A stretch of 64,000 nucleotides of DNA. Source: Craterostigma plantagineum. Lineage: Eukaryota > Streptophyta > Magnoliopsida > Lamiales > Linderniaceae. The position numbers were made by a program, and so were the translations under genes. The notes beneath the pieces are model-generated. The model saw nothing but the letters and a program-made list of their open reading frames with translations. It was not told where the DNA came from and searched no databases. Below, in pieces: positions 1-11,146 of the stretch. The DNA lies in contig JAPQWV010000415.1 in assembly GCA_027422505.1 (NCBI GenBank), forward strand, positions 434,001-498,000, read 5' to 3'. Every line of letters starts with the position of its first letter. The stretch's first letter is position 1.

Positions 1-1512
1 CACACTTAACTAATTATTGGCTAAAGTTCACGGGTCGATCAATTTGGCGAACCCATATGCATTTTGAGAACCTGGCTTGGAAATTACCATTCGCGTACTT
101 AGGTAAAATATTTGGCGAAGTCGATAATTCGCAAAACATACTTAGCAAATTTTAGTTAAATATCAAGTCATGCGAGAGTTTGCGAATCCAACTAAAATGT
201 GGTTATAGCCTAGGAAAAATATTTATTTCGAACTCTTTCCAATTAAATAGCCCTTAAAAATAGTAGTAAGTATAATATAACAACCCTTAGGAATTTTGAG
301 TCCTGAAGTAATTAACTAAACAAAATTAGCATACTAACCTTAGTGTTTATGCCTAAGGTTGGGAATTAGGAGAATCCACGGGGCAGGTAGCTAGAATTCG
401 ACGGACGATAGGTAAGTCGAAATCCAACTACAACACATAACTTGTGTGTTACATGTCTTATGTGACTATGTGCCTATGTGATTTCATGATTACGTGAATT
501 GACAGTTATGCTTTCATGTGGTAAGCATAAGTTGCATTCATTTGCATAATGCATATTCATGTGCACGCACGAACTCATGGGGAGGGTCGTGGGACTGATT
601 ATGCATGATCGGATGTCGCTTGTACGCGACGAAGGCCGATGTGGGCAGGTGTGTCGACTCGCAGTTGAGTCAAGGGCTGTCTCCTATGCTACCAGGGCGG
701 CGTTTTGCGTCGTCGTACTATTATGTAAATATATATATGTGGATATCCTATGGATAGGATTGGGCATGGCCCGTGGCGGTAAAGTGCGACCTGAGGGTAT
801 AAGCGACACAGGGTGGAACCCTGGTGTAGGCGACCTCAGCGTGGGCTACCAGCGTTAGCGACCGCCGGAAAGTCGGGGACGACCGGGTTCATATGGCGAC
901 CTAGGGGAACGATGTGCATCCTAGGGTTCGGCCATCCGGAGTGGACCGCTGTCGTATTGTCCTTGAGGGACAGGAGCTCTTGTGGTGCATAGCGAGATTA
1001 GCCGTGGGCCCTGAGTATTACTAGTATGGGTACTAGGTGCATCGGCGCGGATCATCAGTGCGTAATGGTTTATGGATTGGCGCGGATTGCCTTTGCGGGT
1101 ACGGGACACGTGCATACATGCATAATTTCTGCTTATTGAGCCTCGGTGGCTCATTCCTTATGTTATGTGTTGTAGGCACCAGCGACCGTGATCGCATTTT
1201 GAAGGTAAGGCCTATCTTTTGGAACTTCCCGCTGCTTTTGGGGTGGAAGTGTGTGTGTGGATGACGACCTGTGAGGCCGGGCGCATAGGAGACTTTTGCT
1301 GTGCCGATGCACCTTCACGAATGTAATTAGGACATGTTTAGAACAGTAGCGTTCGAAATGTATTCTTTTGACTTGTACCAAGACAACGTTCCATTAGATA
1401 AATGGAAAATGAAAAAAATTATGCGTATTTTCAGTGTACTTTACTACTCACAACTCGTTAGGCACATAGGAATACGCTAGAATCGGCAAGTTAGGGAGTT
1501 CGGGTCGTGACA
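1..1512 (+). mobile_element. 3' portion of a Ty3/gypsy LTR (same family as the solo LTR at 7923-10704)
   Basis: The reverse complement of this stretch matches the low-coordinate half of the solo LTR at 7923-10704, for example the shared blocks around 345-440 (matching about 8790-8890) and 1270-1300 (matching about 8075-8105). It ends in GGGTCGTGACA at 1512, the reverse of the common plant gypsy LTR start TGTCACGACCC. No primer-binding site follows 1512, so it is the outer end of a 3' LTR or of a solo LTR. The window cuts off the other end. Short open frames here (559-858, 1037-1264) resemble no known protein and are read as chance frames in LTR sequence. Confidence 0.85.
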
Positions 1513-2070
1513 TTTTTTTTAATCCATTTTTAACAGTGGAATTTTGCCGTGAGGCTCACAGCAAGTTGAAGAACTTGCTGCACAATTTTCAAACTCGTGT
1601 GTGTCGTCTTTTACTACTAAGTTTTATTTTACCGCTGTGCAAAAACGTTCTGATCTCAGATGTTGGCCCGTGTGTTGGTTCAACATTTTAGTCAACATCT
1701 TTGAGTCTGGTTTTAAACTTAGTTAGGTTGCATCCATATCGCATAGGGACCACTTCAAACTGGTATTAGAGCCTCCGCTTGACGTAACTAAGTGTTCTTT
1801 ATCATTTTCTATGGATGTTTCGAGCTCAAATTATTTTGGTAAGGTTCCTATTTTAGACGGATCCAACTACGCCTATTGGAAGGTCCACGTGCGCCAATGC
1901 ATCAAGTCAATCGATACACGTGCATGGGATGCTATGCTCAATGGATATACGCCACCAAGAATTGCAACAGACGTTGATGGCGAAGTCGTGGAAAAACCAG
2001 TCGGCGAATGGACGAATCTCGAGAGGAGTGCAGTCGAGTTCCACGACAAAGCCCTTCATGCCATATTCTT
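1513..2070 (+). pseudogene. Ty1/copia 5' fragment: leader, degenerate PBS and gag N-terminus
   Basis: A reading frame opening at 1811 (MDVSSSNYFGKVPILDGSNY) has the N-terminal signature of plant copia gag proteins: a short leader, then a G-x-N-Y-x-x-W box, here in the form GSNYAYWKVHVRQ. It runs about 87 codons before copia copy F interrupts it near 2070; the frame visible to 2098 extends into F's LTR. Upstream at about 1754-1767 lies TGGTATTAGAGCC, one base from the usual initiator-Met PBS. The DNA from 1513 to about 1753 is therefore probably the end of this element's 5' LTR, though I could not fix its outer boundary. This element is in the opposite orientation to the other copias in the window and is a different subfamily from them. 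Confidence 0.7.
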
Positions 2071-2419
2071 CGTTAGGTTCCCGAATATCAACTCCTAGAT
2101 CCTAGACTTCAATCCCAAAGAAATCGATTCGAATAGTATCAAACATAATTTCGATCAAAAACCTTTCATGAAGAACTTTGAGAGAGATTTCGTGTAGTGA
2201 GAGAATGATTTCTGATTTTCTCTCTCTAGAATTTGGATTGGCAGCCCTTCGGATCAGTTGACTAGTGTTCTCTATTGAGCACAATGTTTACACTAGCATT
2301 TATACCAAGAAACTTGGTATAAAAAAAAGTAAGTCCTAATCTAAGGACAAATACAAATAAAGCTCCTAATTAATGGGACAACTAATGAAATCAAAGCACA
2401 ACTAAACGCATGTTCTACA
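2071..2419 (-). mobile_element. 3' LTR of copia copy F
   Basis: This is homologous along its length to the LTRs of copies C (11917-12265, 24969-25346) and D (46351-46698). Shared blocks include the CCTAATCTAAGGA box, GACAACTAATGAAATCAA and the terminal CTACA. The outer end reads CGTTAGG instead of TGTTAGG, so the terminal TG is mutated. The pyrimidine-rich TTCTCCCCCTTTG that follows at 2420 is the polypurine tract seen from the other strand. That makes this the 3' LTR of a minus-strand element whose body lies at higher coordinates. Confidence 0.85.
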
Positions 2420-3059
2420 TTCTCCCCCTTTGTGCTTGATTGCTCTTCCGTGCTATCTGTCCTTGTCAGGCATAGTATGACCTGCGCAAGCCCAGCTCAT
2501 GCTCGAAGTTCCTTAGTGTGTCTCTCAGCACCAAACGCTCCTCGATGGCTTCAAGTAGTTCCATCAGAAGCTGTTGTTCTCTCACGACCTGTGTATCTTC
2601 AGCATGGTCTCTCAATTGATTTCTTCCAATCTCTTTTCTATATTACTCCTGATGACCTTGAGCGTCCCGTTATAGAATTTACGTATATCAGTCTTCAGCA
2701 TCAACCTATTCTTCTTGGCAATTGGATTGTGGTAGGTGATTCTTAAGACTGAGCTTATGTGCACGTGATTGTTGGGAAGCCCTTCGATCTCAGGTCCTTT
2801 GTTGAGCGGAGTGGTCATGTTGACCTTCTTCAAATTGCTCTCCAGAGCCATCTGAAGGTCATGTGCGGCGTGGTACCTGCCCTGGCGCTCCATGAATCGG
2901 TAGAGTCCCTTGAGTCCTTCCTTCTTTACAAAGCCTTGAGGACCCTTTTACTTCTCTACCTACAGTTGGTAGAGACGGTACACCTCCGCGGCAGGGAGGT
3001 AAGGTAGGTCGCTCTCGCTTAGCTCTTCTCGAGTTCTGTCTATCCATTCTATGATGTAG
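2420..3059 (-). pseudogene. Copia copy F: C-terminal part of the accessory ORF, truncated
   Basis: The minus-strand frame at 2612-2893 is clearly homologous to the end of the accessory ORF of copy C (12338-12697): both carry MALESN-x-x-KVNM, then GLP-x-NH-x-HISSVL and an EKRLEEIN/EQRLEEIN segment. Homology to C continues to about 3057, then stops abruptly, and from about 3060 the sequence is Tekay-like reverse transcriptase. Copy F is therefore only the last kilobase of an element. Function is unknown. Stops and frameshifts break it. Confidence 0.75.
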
Positions 3060-3576
3060 AATGGCCGTACCTCGTACTGAATGCAATTTTAGGAACATCT
3101 GTCTCCCTGGTCTTTAACTGATGGTATCCCGAACGGAGATTGATTTTCGAGAATACAGTAGCACCCTGTAGTTGGTCAAATAGATCATCGATCCTCAGCA
3201 ATGGATACTTATTCTTGATGGTAATCTTATTCAGCTCCCTTTAGTCGATGCGTAGCCTCATCGACCCATCTTTCTTCCGTACGAATAGGACTGGTGCTCC
3301 CCACGGTGAAAAGATGGGTTGAATAAACCCTTTCTGCAACAAGTCCTCCAGCTGTTCTTTCCATTCCTTTAGTTCGTTTGGTGCTAGGCCATAAGGAGCT
3401 TTAGAGATTGGGGCGGACCCCGGCATCAGATCTATCATGAATTGTATTTCTCGATCAGGGGGTAACCCCGAGAGATCATCGGGAAATACATCGGCATACT
3501 CGTTGATTATCAGTACATCTTTCAGTTTTGGCTGAGGTAACTCCTCCGCCTTCCGCATATACAAGATAAGACTCAC
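3060..3576 (-). pseudogene. Tekay-like gypsy A: reverse transcriptase N-terminal part, truncated
   Basis: Translated from the minus strand, this shows the conserved entry to gypsy [22 protein letters not shown], then [18 protein letters not shown] and [16 protein letters not shown]. It continues as [13 protein letters not shown] after an in-frame stop. That stop (near 3241) replaces the Tyr codon that copy B still has (TAT to TAA in IDYRELN). The element ends near 3060, before the catalytic Asp-Asp motif, where copia copy F begins. The pol is therefore dead twice over: a nonsense codon and loss of the rest of RT, RNase H and integrase. Confidence 0.88.
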
Positions 3577-3965
3577 AACCGGATCTCAATAGTCGTTGAG
3601 CATTCAGCGCAGAGATTCGCGGAATATGATTCGGAGCGGTTTTACCCGAAAAAGTGAATACCTCTTCTTCGAGCAGTTGGAATTTTACGATCTTTTTGTT
3701 ACAATCTATGACTGCTCCGTATTTCGAAAGCCAGTCCATCCCAAAGATAACATTGTAGTCGCTCATTGGGATCATAATTAGGTCGACGCTCAGGTTTCTA
3801 CCCTCAAAGTTCACGGAGCAACCTTTCAACCTGGTTAGTGCGCGTTGGATCACCGTGTGGCAAGGTAACTATGTAATTGTATTCAGATAAGGTAGGAGAA
3901 ATTCCTACCTTTTCCACGTACTTAGCCAACACAAATGAATGTGTGGCTCTAGAGTCAAATTAACA
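3476..3965 (-). pseudogene. Tekay-like gypsy A: retroviral-type aspartic protease, inactivated
   Basis: The frame carries the downstream protease signature VDLIMIPMSDYNVIFGMDWL followed by YGAVIDCNKK, typical of plant gypsy RVP domains. At about 3930-3953 the active-site box reads DSRATHSF, where the family has DSGATHSF. The glycine after the catalytic Asp is thus replaced by Arg, and a stop codon lies just upstream. It sits between the zinc knuckle (4110-4160) and RT, the normal gag-prt-RT order. Copy B has lost this whole segment by deletion. Confidence 0.82.
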
Positions 3966-5150
3966 CAGAAGTGGGCACATCATAGATAGTCAACATACCC
4001 GTTACTACTGAAGGATTTGCTTCGGCCTCCTCATTTGTCAGAGTAAAAACTCTTGCTGGCACTGGTGGAGGTCGGATTAAAGGTTGATTCGGAACTTGCA
4101 GTATACTCTCATTACAGACCCTAGCATAATGGCCAATCTTTCCACACCGAAACACTGGAGAGTTGTGTTTGGTCTTGTCCCACAACATGCACCGTAGTGG
4201 TAACGTCCGCACTGTCAACATTGGGGTACAGTGTTTGGGGGTCTGTTCGGAATATTAAATGGCCCCTGGTTCGGCCTTGGCCTCCACGTTTGCTGGCCCG
4301 GTTGATTCCTGCGGTTGTTCAGATTTTTACCAAAGAACGAGCGCTTTTGGTTTCCTCCTCCTTGCTGCCCTTCCGCTCTTCGCTTTGCGTCCTGCGCCTT
4401 TGTGACCCTACTCTCTGCCTGCTCAGCTAAGATTGCTCGTTCAGCGATACGAGCATAAGTTTTACCTTCTGTATCGTACATACTCACGCTTCGGAAGATC
4501 TCGGGTTTGAGACCCTCCAGGAAACATTCAATCTTCAGCTCGTCGGTCGCCACGATATGTGGTGCAAACCTAGAGAGTTGCTCAAATTTATGGATATAAT
4601 CCGCTACGACATTCCTCCTTGTTTAAGGTTGATGTATTCGTTCAGCTTCTGCGCCCGATCTGGTGCCGTGAAATACTTTCCTCGGAGGAGTGGTTTGAAC
4701 CTCTCCCAGGTCATCGTAGTGGGATCCTCGAGCACCTAAATGGTATCCCACCAGTAGCCCGCGTTCCCACGCAACATGAAGGTGGCACAAGTCACATTCT
4801 CAGTATCAGGCAGATGGCTAACACGAAACATACTTTTGATAGTTCTGAGCCAATCCTCTCCTCGGCAGCTTCTACACGTTCCAATGCTGGGGACGCATGG
4901 CGTTCCGAAGAGTTTTGACGGTGAATGAGATCATTAATCTGATCTGACTGACGTCGGATCAGATCGGTCAACTGATGGATAGTAGAGTGGTCCTCATTCG
5001 GTGGGAATTCGAAACCCGCCCTACGGTTAGAACTACCCACATACTCCCGACTAGAACTACCCACATACTCCCGACTAGAACTACCCACATACGACTAGAA
5101 CTACCCACATACTCCCTTTGGCATTTTAAACTAGTTCTACAATCATTCAT
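3966..5150 (-). pseudogene. Tekay-like gypsy A: gag with zinc knuckle, frameshifted
   Basis: The central gag frame (4215-4553) contains ELKIECFLEGLKPEIF and an arginine- and glutamine-rich linker ending in GPFNIPNRPPN, typical of chromovirus gag. The CCHC knuckle follows at about 4110-4160, but one T is missing from its first Cys codon relative to copy B (TGTTTCGG against TGTTTTCGG), so the frame changes inside the knuckle. The N-terminal part (4792-5150) holds repeats of the peptide REYVGSSS encoded by a 24-bp tandem repeat. One unit is 4 bp short, which breaks the frame there as well. At least three lesions make this a pseudogene. Confidence 0.85.
5036..5124. repeat. 24-bp tandem repeat in gag N-terminus
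   Basis: About three and a half copies of ACTACCCACATACTCCCGAC plus TAGA (plus strand). The third copy lacks TCCC and is 20 bp long. On the coding (minus) strand each 24-bp unit encodes REYVGSSS. Confidence 0.9.
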
Positions 5151-5270
5151 AGAAACACATATATCAAATAACGCATAATCATATAATCAATTATTTAAAC
5201 TTACAGGCCAGGCTGGTTCTCCAGGCTTTTGAGCGGCAGTACATGGACAGTCTTCAGAATCTAGAGCCTA

Positions 5271-5283
5271 GGCTCTGATACCA
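5271..5283 (-). other. Primer-binding site, initiator Met tRNA (gypsy A)
   Basis: GGCTCTGATACCA is the exact reverse complement of TGGTATCAGAGCC, the standard plant initiator-Met tRNA PBS. It lies two bases from the LTR end at 5286, the expected position for a minus-strand element. Confidence 0.95.
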
Positions 5284-6184
5284 CCTGTGGCGACCCTAGT
5301 TTTCTAATTAGGATTAGTGGCGGATTTCCGTAACGTAAGCCACGGAAGGCCCGTCTAATCAAAACTTTTTCCTAAAATAATATATATTAATATAAAGATC
5401 TGTCTACATCGTCGTCGCTATATATGGGCCAAAGCCCCAAAATATCAAAAGAACAAAAGTCTTAAAGCCTCTCCACAGTTCTTCATCCATGTACCGCCCC
5501 GCCTCAAAAGTCCATGGAGCACCGCCACCAGCCGCCTCAGTCTTGATGCGTATCAGCGTCAGACTCGGTACCTACAACACGTAAACACTGAGCGTTTTGC
5601 CCAGTAGGTGAATAAAATGCATGTATGCAAGTGTGCACTCAGTCCCAATCTCCATATCTCATAACATGAAATAATGCACACTCTTTCTTTTCTCACATTC
5701 CTATTTCACATCGCACGACACAGGGCCCTAGGTTAGGCTCGGTCACGTCAATCGCCTCCTACCAGGTCGTATATCTCCCGCACCAAAATAAAAATCCCAT
5801 CCGGCGGTATGCACCTCGAATCGATCACGTCCGAGTAGACAGATCGATCACGTCTGTCTCCGCCAAGTGCCCTGCGAGCCCAACCTCGACTCCACTACGA
5901 GTCACAAATCACAATCACCACACTCTACCCCATACGTCAGTATTTCAAATCATCACCGTCTCAATACGGTGTGATCACCTCTCGCTCTAACGTGATATGC
6001 ATGTGCCATGCATGTACAAGAAATCTCATATAAACATGATTTATATAAAACGTATGTAAAACAGGTAAAGCACATAAGGCACGTAAGTAAGTCACGTAAA
6101 CCCACAATCACATGAAAACATATAAGTTCACATATGTGTTTACGTATTGTAGATGGATGATCCACCTACATGTCCTCTTGTTAT

Positions 6185-6693
6185 TAGAGCTGTCAAAATG
6201 GCGGGCCGAGCTGGGTGGGCCCGCCGCCCGCCAAAGCCCGCCACTTGGCGGGGCGGGCGGGCTGGCCCGCCACCTGGCGGGCCTAAAAAATCAGGGACCG
6301 GCCCGCCCCGCGACGGGCCGCGGGCCAGGCGGGCCAGGCCCGCCCGCATATAAAAAATATTTATTTTTTTGTATTTTCATTTTATAATTTAATTTATTAA
6401 TTAGTTTTAGTTAATTAAGGTATTTAATAATAAATTATGGATAAATAATGTATTAATTATATATTTATAATTACATATGTTATTAATTATGGTATAATTA
6501 AGGAATCATTAACTATTAAATTAATATATTTAAACATAATATATGATATAAAATATTTATAATTTATTTAAACTGGCGGGCTGACCCGGCACGCGCGGGC
6601 TGGAGGCGGGCCTAAAATATCCCAGCCCAGCCCGCCCTTTTTGGGGTGCGGGCCGGGCCGGCCCGCGGGCCACGGGCCGATTTGACGGCTCTA
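6185..6693. mobile_element. hAT-type MITE (509 bp)
   Basis: The termini are inverted repeats: TAGAGCTGTCAAAATGGCGG at the left, and at the right the reverse complement of TAGAGCCGTCAAATCGGCCC. The element is flanked by the 8-bp direct repeats CTTGTTAT (6177-6184) and CCTGTTAT (6694-6701), seven of eight bases matching, as expected for hAT. The ends are extremely GC-rich (GGCGGGCC repeats) and the middle very AT-rich. The related LTR piece at about 28870-28900 has the empty site. There is no transposase, so it is non-autonomous. Confidence 0.9.
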
Positions 6694-7922
6694 CCTGTTA
6701 TCATCAAATAAGAGGTACGGTGTAGTCCCTATATATCGATCCTCTGAATATAATAACTATTTATTAGTTTTTTTTATCAACCTCGAACTATATTAGTATA
6801 AAATAATTATATTTAAAATATTAGACTCGGGAGTCAACAGTCAATCCGTTAAATTAATTCACTCGATTTGTGGTCAAAATCGAGTCAACACCCGAAGTCA
6901 ACACCCGAAAGTGACATAAGTCATCGCCCGATTGTAGAATTCGGCGAAAGCTTAATTCCGTTTGAAACTCAGTTTCGATCGAAACTTTACTTGAAATCAC
7001 GAACTTTCGATCGAAAGTGAAATCGCTCGATTTCACTTTCGCCGCGCGTTCAAATCCTTCGATTCTCTTAATCCAATCTCCCGATTGGTAGTTTAAATTA
7101 GATTAAAATTATGGTTACCTAGGTTTCGATCGAAAGTGAATCTACTTGATTTGGAATTCGCGAAGTGTCAAATCGCCTGATACATCATACCCTCCAATCG
7201 GCCGAAACCTAGTCTAACCTGGGAATCCTCATCATCGCCCGAAGCTTAACTCGGCGATTCTAATCGGTCGAAACTGAATGTGAAATTATTAAAATATTCT
7301 AGTACTTATAAGAAATTGAAATTGACCGAAAGTTACAATTTAACTCTATCGATCGAAAGTCCTATGATTTTCATGAATTCGCCCGATTCTCTAAAATTTA
7401 ATTCTTATATGTATATATATAACACGGAGATTTTCTCAATCGATCGAAACTGTACTATCCTAAATCGATTGATACATATTCAAAGGTAAATTGCCCGAAC
7501 TCATATAAATCCAAAAGTTCATTTATGATCAAGATAATTTCAAGAACTATGCTAATCCCAGAATGTCTTACACCCTAAATCAAACTCTCATGAATTATTC
7601 CTATTCAAAATCACTGAAGTGCATATATCTTTACCTGAGCACTCGTCTGTATTGCTAATATTCTAAGATATGTACAATTGACATCACAAGCACCCTTGTT
7701 TCTTTCATAATCATATTGACGTTAAACAACTAGGGTTTTCTCCATATAGTATAATTCAAATCCCCTCTGATCGGCATAAGATTATGTGTATACACACCTA
7801 TATACATATATCGAAAGCATAGTACACTAAGATTGTCAACTACGAAAGCTTTTGCATACCTCCTTGTGTGTAGTTCGAATTTGATGATACTCCTTGAGTT
7901 CTTGGCTTAGTCTTTTGGTATT

Positions 7923-10704
7923 TGTTAGGACCCGATGTGCGTACGAAATTTTTCTTTTCCATTTATATAATGGAACATCATTCTTTACACGTCAAAAGAA
8001 TGCTTCCAATTCCAAGTTACATGTAAAACTTAATTACACGGGTAGTGTCTACATGTGAAGCAAAAGAATTCCTATGCGCCCGGCCTCACAGGTCGTCATC
8101 CATGCACACACTTCCACCCCAAAAGCTGCTGGAAGCTTCAAAAGATTTGCCTTGCCACCTAAGCGATCACGTACAGTGGTCGCGTGTACCTTCACCACAT
8201 AACGTAAGGGATGAGCGATGTGCTCAGTAAGTAGAAATCATGCATGACATGCACGTGATAAAACCCTGCAAAGGCAACCCCGGCCAGTGCATCTTACGTC
8301 TTATAGATCAGACTCAATCTCATATCTTTTATGTTAGGGCCCTTGGCAGACTTTTACCCAGGCATATACCATAAAGAGCTCTAATCCAACCGCGGGCATT
8401 AGCCCAAAGTATGAGGGCATCAACCGAACCACGCTAATCACGGATATAAGGGAATCAACCCAACCATGAGGGCATCAACCCAACCATAGTAATCCCCCGA
8501 CGCATCAACGTAGTTCGTATGCTGGCGACGCATCAACGTCGTCCCGGTGCCCCGGAAGTCGCCCCTTACTTAACTTATAACTTGATTGCTCACCTCAGCA
8601 ATTATTATTCGCTATTTGCGACATAATCATGCACGCTCATCATCTTATTACCCCCAAGTGTTTCGTGCATGCTCGTGCATATGCGTAATGCGTTAATGCC
8701 ATGAATCATATCATACAATACACATAAGCACGTAAGCACCTCATCGCGTAATCATATATTTTAGGCACATACGCACATGTTATGTGTTGTAGTTGGATTT
8801 CCACTTACCTGTCCTCCGTCGAATTTTAGCTACTTGCCCCGTGGATTCTCCTAATTGTCGACCTTAGCCATAAACACTAAGGTTAGTATGCTTAATTAAA
8901 TTTAGTTAATTAGTTAAGGGCTTGAAAATTCCTAAGTTGTGAACACATTCTAAGAATGCTAGTTAAATTCGTGAAGTCTAGTTAAATTTTACTAAGTATG
9001 GTTCGCGAATTGTACTTATAATTTTCTAAGGTTCGCGACTTAGCACATGATGGCTTAATTCTCTAAGTACATTTCGCGAATTGTGTGGGTTTGCAAAGTT
9101 CCCCAATCTGCGAAACTGCCGGGTTCGCAGAACACTCAACCCCCTCTCTCAATTTGCGAAATAGGGTTTGCATGGGTTCGCAAACCTCATTTGGCCCGCG
9201 AAGCTTTCGGTTCGCAAAGTGTCGAAAACTTGAATTCGCTGACTTAGTATTGACTCGCAAAATGCAACATATGCTTTAGGGTTTGCAAACCATCCCTAGT
9301 TCACCAATTTTGCCGGTTCGCGAAGTTGGAGTTCGCAACTCGCAGAGTTCGCAATTCTAGCTCGATTCGCAAAGTATGTTCCGCGGCTCGTTAGCTTCGC
9401 GGCATCGTGGATTTGCCAATCTAAGCTCGCCATCTAAGCTTCTAATGATTTGTAAATTGCATCTTAAGGAGTTCGCAAAATTCCGATGAGTTTGCAAAGC
9501 TTGGTCACGTGTCTCGGGTTCGCCAATGGTGCATAGTTCGCGAAATATTATTGCATGGGATTCGCAAATCTCTGAGCCCGCAAAACTCCCATTCGTCATC
9601 TTCAATTCGTGAACTACACATTTTAGAGCTAAGGTTCGTGATGTGTGGACCCGCAAAAAGCATGGATTCGCCAGACTCTAACTTCGCGGCTTCTATGCGT
9701 TCGCAGAACACAACCTGCAAAACTTCAATTCGCCAAGCTTCAACGGGTTCGCCAAATGGATTCGCAAAAACCCCGGACTCACGAAATAGGGTTCGCCGCT
9801 TCATGGACCCGCGAAGCTTTGTTGAGTTCGCAAATCTCTTTCCTTAATTCGCGAAGTATGTTTTTGCGGCTCCTTCACTTTGCATAAACATCTCCCAATT
9901 CGCAGTCAATGGTTACGGATCAAAAAGCTATTTTTCCTCAAGAACAAGTTGAAGGCCGTTCGAACTGCTAAAACCCTAAATTTCAAGCGTAGCTAAAAAG
10001 GCCAACTTAACTTATTTTTCGTGCCCAAAATCCCCTAAAACATGTTATCATGGGATTAAAATTACCAAATCAAGGTTAGAACATACCTCAGGGAGTTCAA
10101 TTCACTCAAGCCCTAGCAATTGAGTATCTTCGTTTCTAAAATTCTTAAAATGCGTTACTTATTTAGATAGGGAGGTAAGACCATGGTAGAGATTCGTACC
10201 TAGTCCAAGCCCTCGTGATTTTCCGATCTCTTCTGCACCTTGGTTACTCAAACCTTCGCGAGTTCTTATGCCAATGGAGCTCGTGGACTTCAAGTGATTT
10301 TTAGGTGGGGTTTAAAGGGTACAATCTCAAGTAACGAAAATATCCCCTATTTCAAGGATTATTTGTCTCAAAAAGCCTCTTCTATGCTTATTGGGCTTAA
10401 TACTTAATTCTAGCCCACTAAGGATTGTGGCCTCATTGTAGTTCAATTTTTTTTCCAATATTATTTACCTCTATCTATATCTTTCCTCTTCATTTTTTTG
10501 AAAATTCCTAAGTGAGTTAAATATCACAAGGTACTTTGTTTATGCACAAAATTCATAGAATTTGCATAAGCATATAACTCTTCCGCTCGAAATTTTACCT
10601 AAGTCACATAGGCACGAAATTAGCACGCGGAATACACCTAATTGCATTCAACATTTATGCAAATTTATTGGCCCTATAAGCTTACGTGGACCCCGGGTGC
10701 TACA
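7923..10704 (-). mobile_element. Solo gypsy LTR (2782 bp) with 5-bp target duplication
   Basis: Plus-strand ends are TGTTAGGACCCG and CCCGGGTGCTACA. Read on the minus strand the LTR starts TGTAGCACCCGGG. The flanks are GTATT at both sides (7918-7922 and 10705-10709). There is no internal region, PBS or PPT between the ends, so this is one LTR left after LTR-LTR recombination. It interrupts the Tekay-like LTR, which resumes at 10705. Its family is the same as 1-1512. Between about 8990 and 9890 it holds dozens of copies of TTCGCGAA or TTCGCAAA. The open frames at 9357-9847 on both strands are products of this motif and resemble no protein. Confidence 0.92.
8990..9890. repeat. Region dense in short palindromic motif TTCGC(G/A)AA
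   Basis: Reading by eye, TTCGCGAA, GTTCGCAAA and TTTGCGAA variants recur every 15-40 bases throughout, irregularly spaced and in both orientations. It is not a classical tandem repeat. The same motif appears in the partial LTR of this family at 40-200, so it is a family feature. Confidence 0.8.
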
Positions 10705-11131
10705 GTATTTCAGCTTTAAGGTTCTTTCGTTAGTGAAGTTCTACCTTTCTTAATATTCATCATATAATAGATATACATGAGCACACCGATTTTTGTGAGT
10801 TGATTAAACATTAGTTTCCTTAGGTCTAAGTAACGTGTTATTATCTTATCTTGTATTTTCTAAGTCTTTGGGCCTTATTAAAATTTGAATGGCACATTTA
10901 TTTTAAAAGTGTGGGTATTCATAATTAACTAACTAATTCAAATATGGCTCAGCATTATGAGCCTATATTTATTATATTTGGATATCTTTGTTTAAATTCA
11001 AAATTATTTTCGGGCTGATTAAGATGCCTATTTTGGCTTTGCAACTATATTCCTATTATCTAACCTTCTAGTTCACAACTTCACATATTTAATTACATTA
11101 AAACCCCGTATTAAAAATTACGGGTATTACA

Positions 11132-11146
11132 TCCCTCCCCCTTAAA
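11132..11146 (-). other. Polypurine tract of Tekay-like element B
   Basis: TCCCTCCCCCTTAAAA on the plus strand is an unbroken purine run on the coding (minus) strand directly upstream of the LTR start TGTAATACCC. It would prime plus-strand DNA synthesis and confirms the minus orientation. Confidence 0.9.

Larger units (their letters stand above)
5286..11131 (-). mobile_element. Complete Tekay-like LTR shared between two internal regions (with two nested insertions)
   Basis: On the minus strand this LTR runs TGTAATACCCGTAA ... GGTCGCCACA. A PPT precedes it (11132-11145) and a PBS follows it (5271-5283). It therefore serves at once as the 3' LTR of internal region B and the 5' LTR of internal region A. 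Removing the solo LTR (7923-10704 plus 5 bp) and the hAT MITE (6185-6693 plus 8 bp) leaves an LTR of about 2.5 kb, long as is usual for Tekay/Del chromoviruses. A second, partial copy lies at 28489-29650. The segment 6880-7480 is dense in the palindrome TTCGATCGAA and variants. No protein-coding frame is supported. Confidence 0.88.

Noticed and set aside
6140..6387. Gly/Ala/Pro/Arg-rich frames of about 66-91 codons
   Set aside because: They come from the GGCGGGCC-rich end of the hAT MITE and are open on both strands.
9357..9847. Overlapping open frames of about 100-112 codons on both strands
   Set aside because: They lie in the TTCGC(G/A)AA-rich part of a solo LTR, show no motif, and overlap on both strands as expected from composition.
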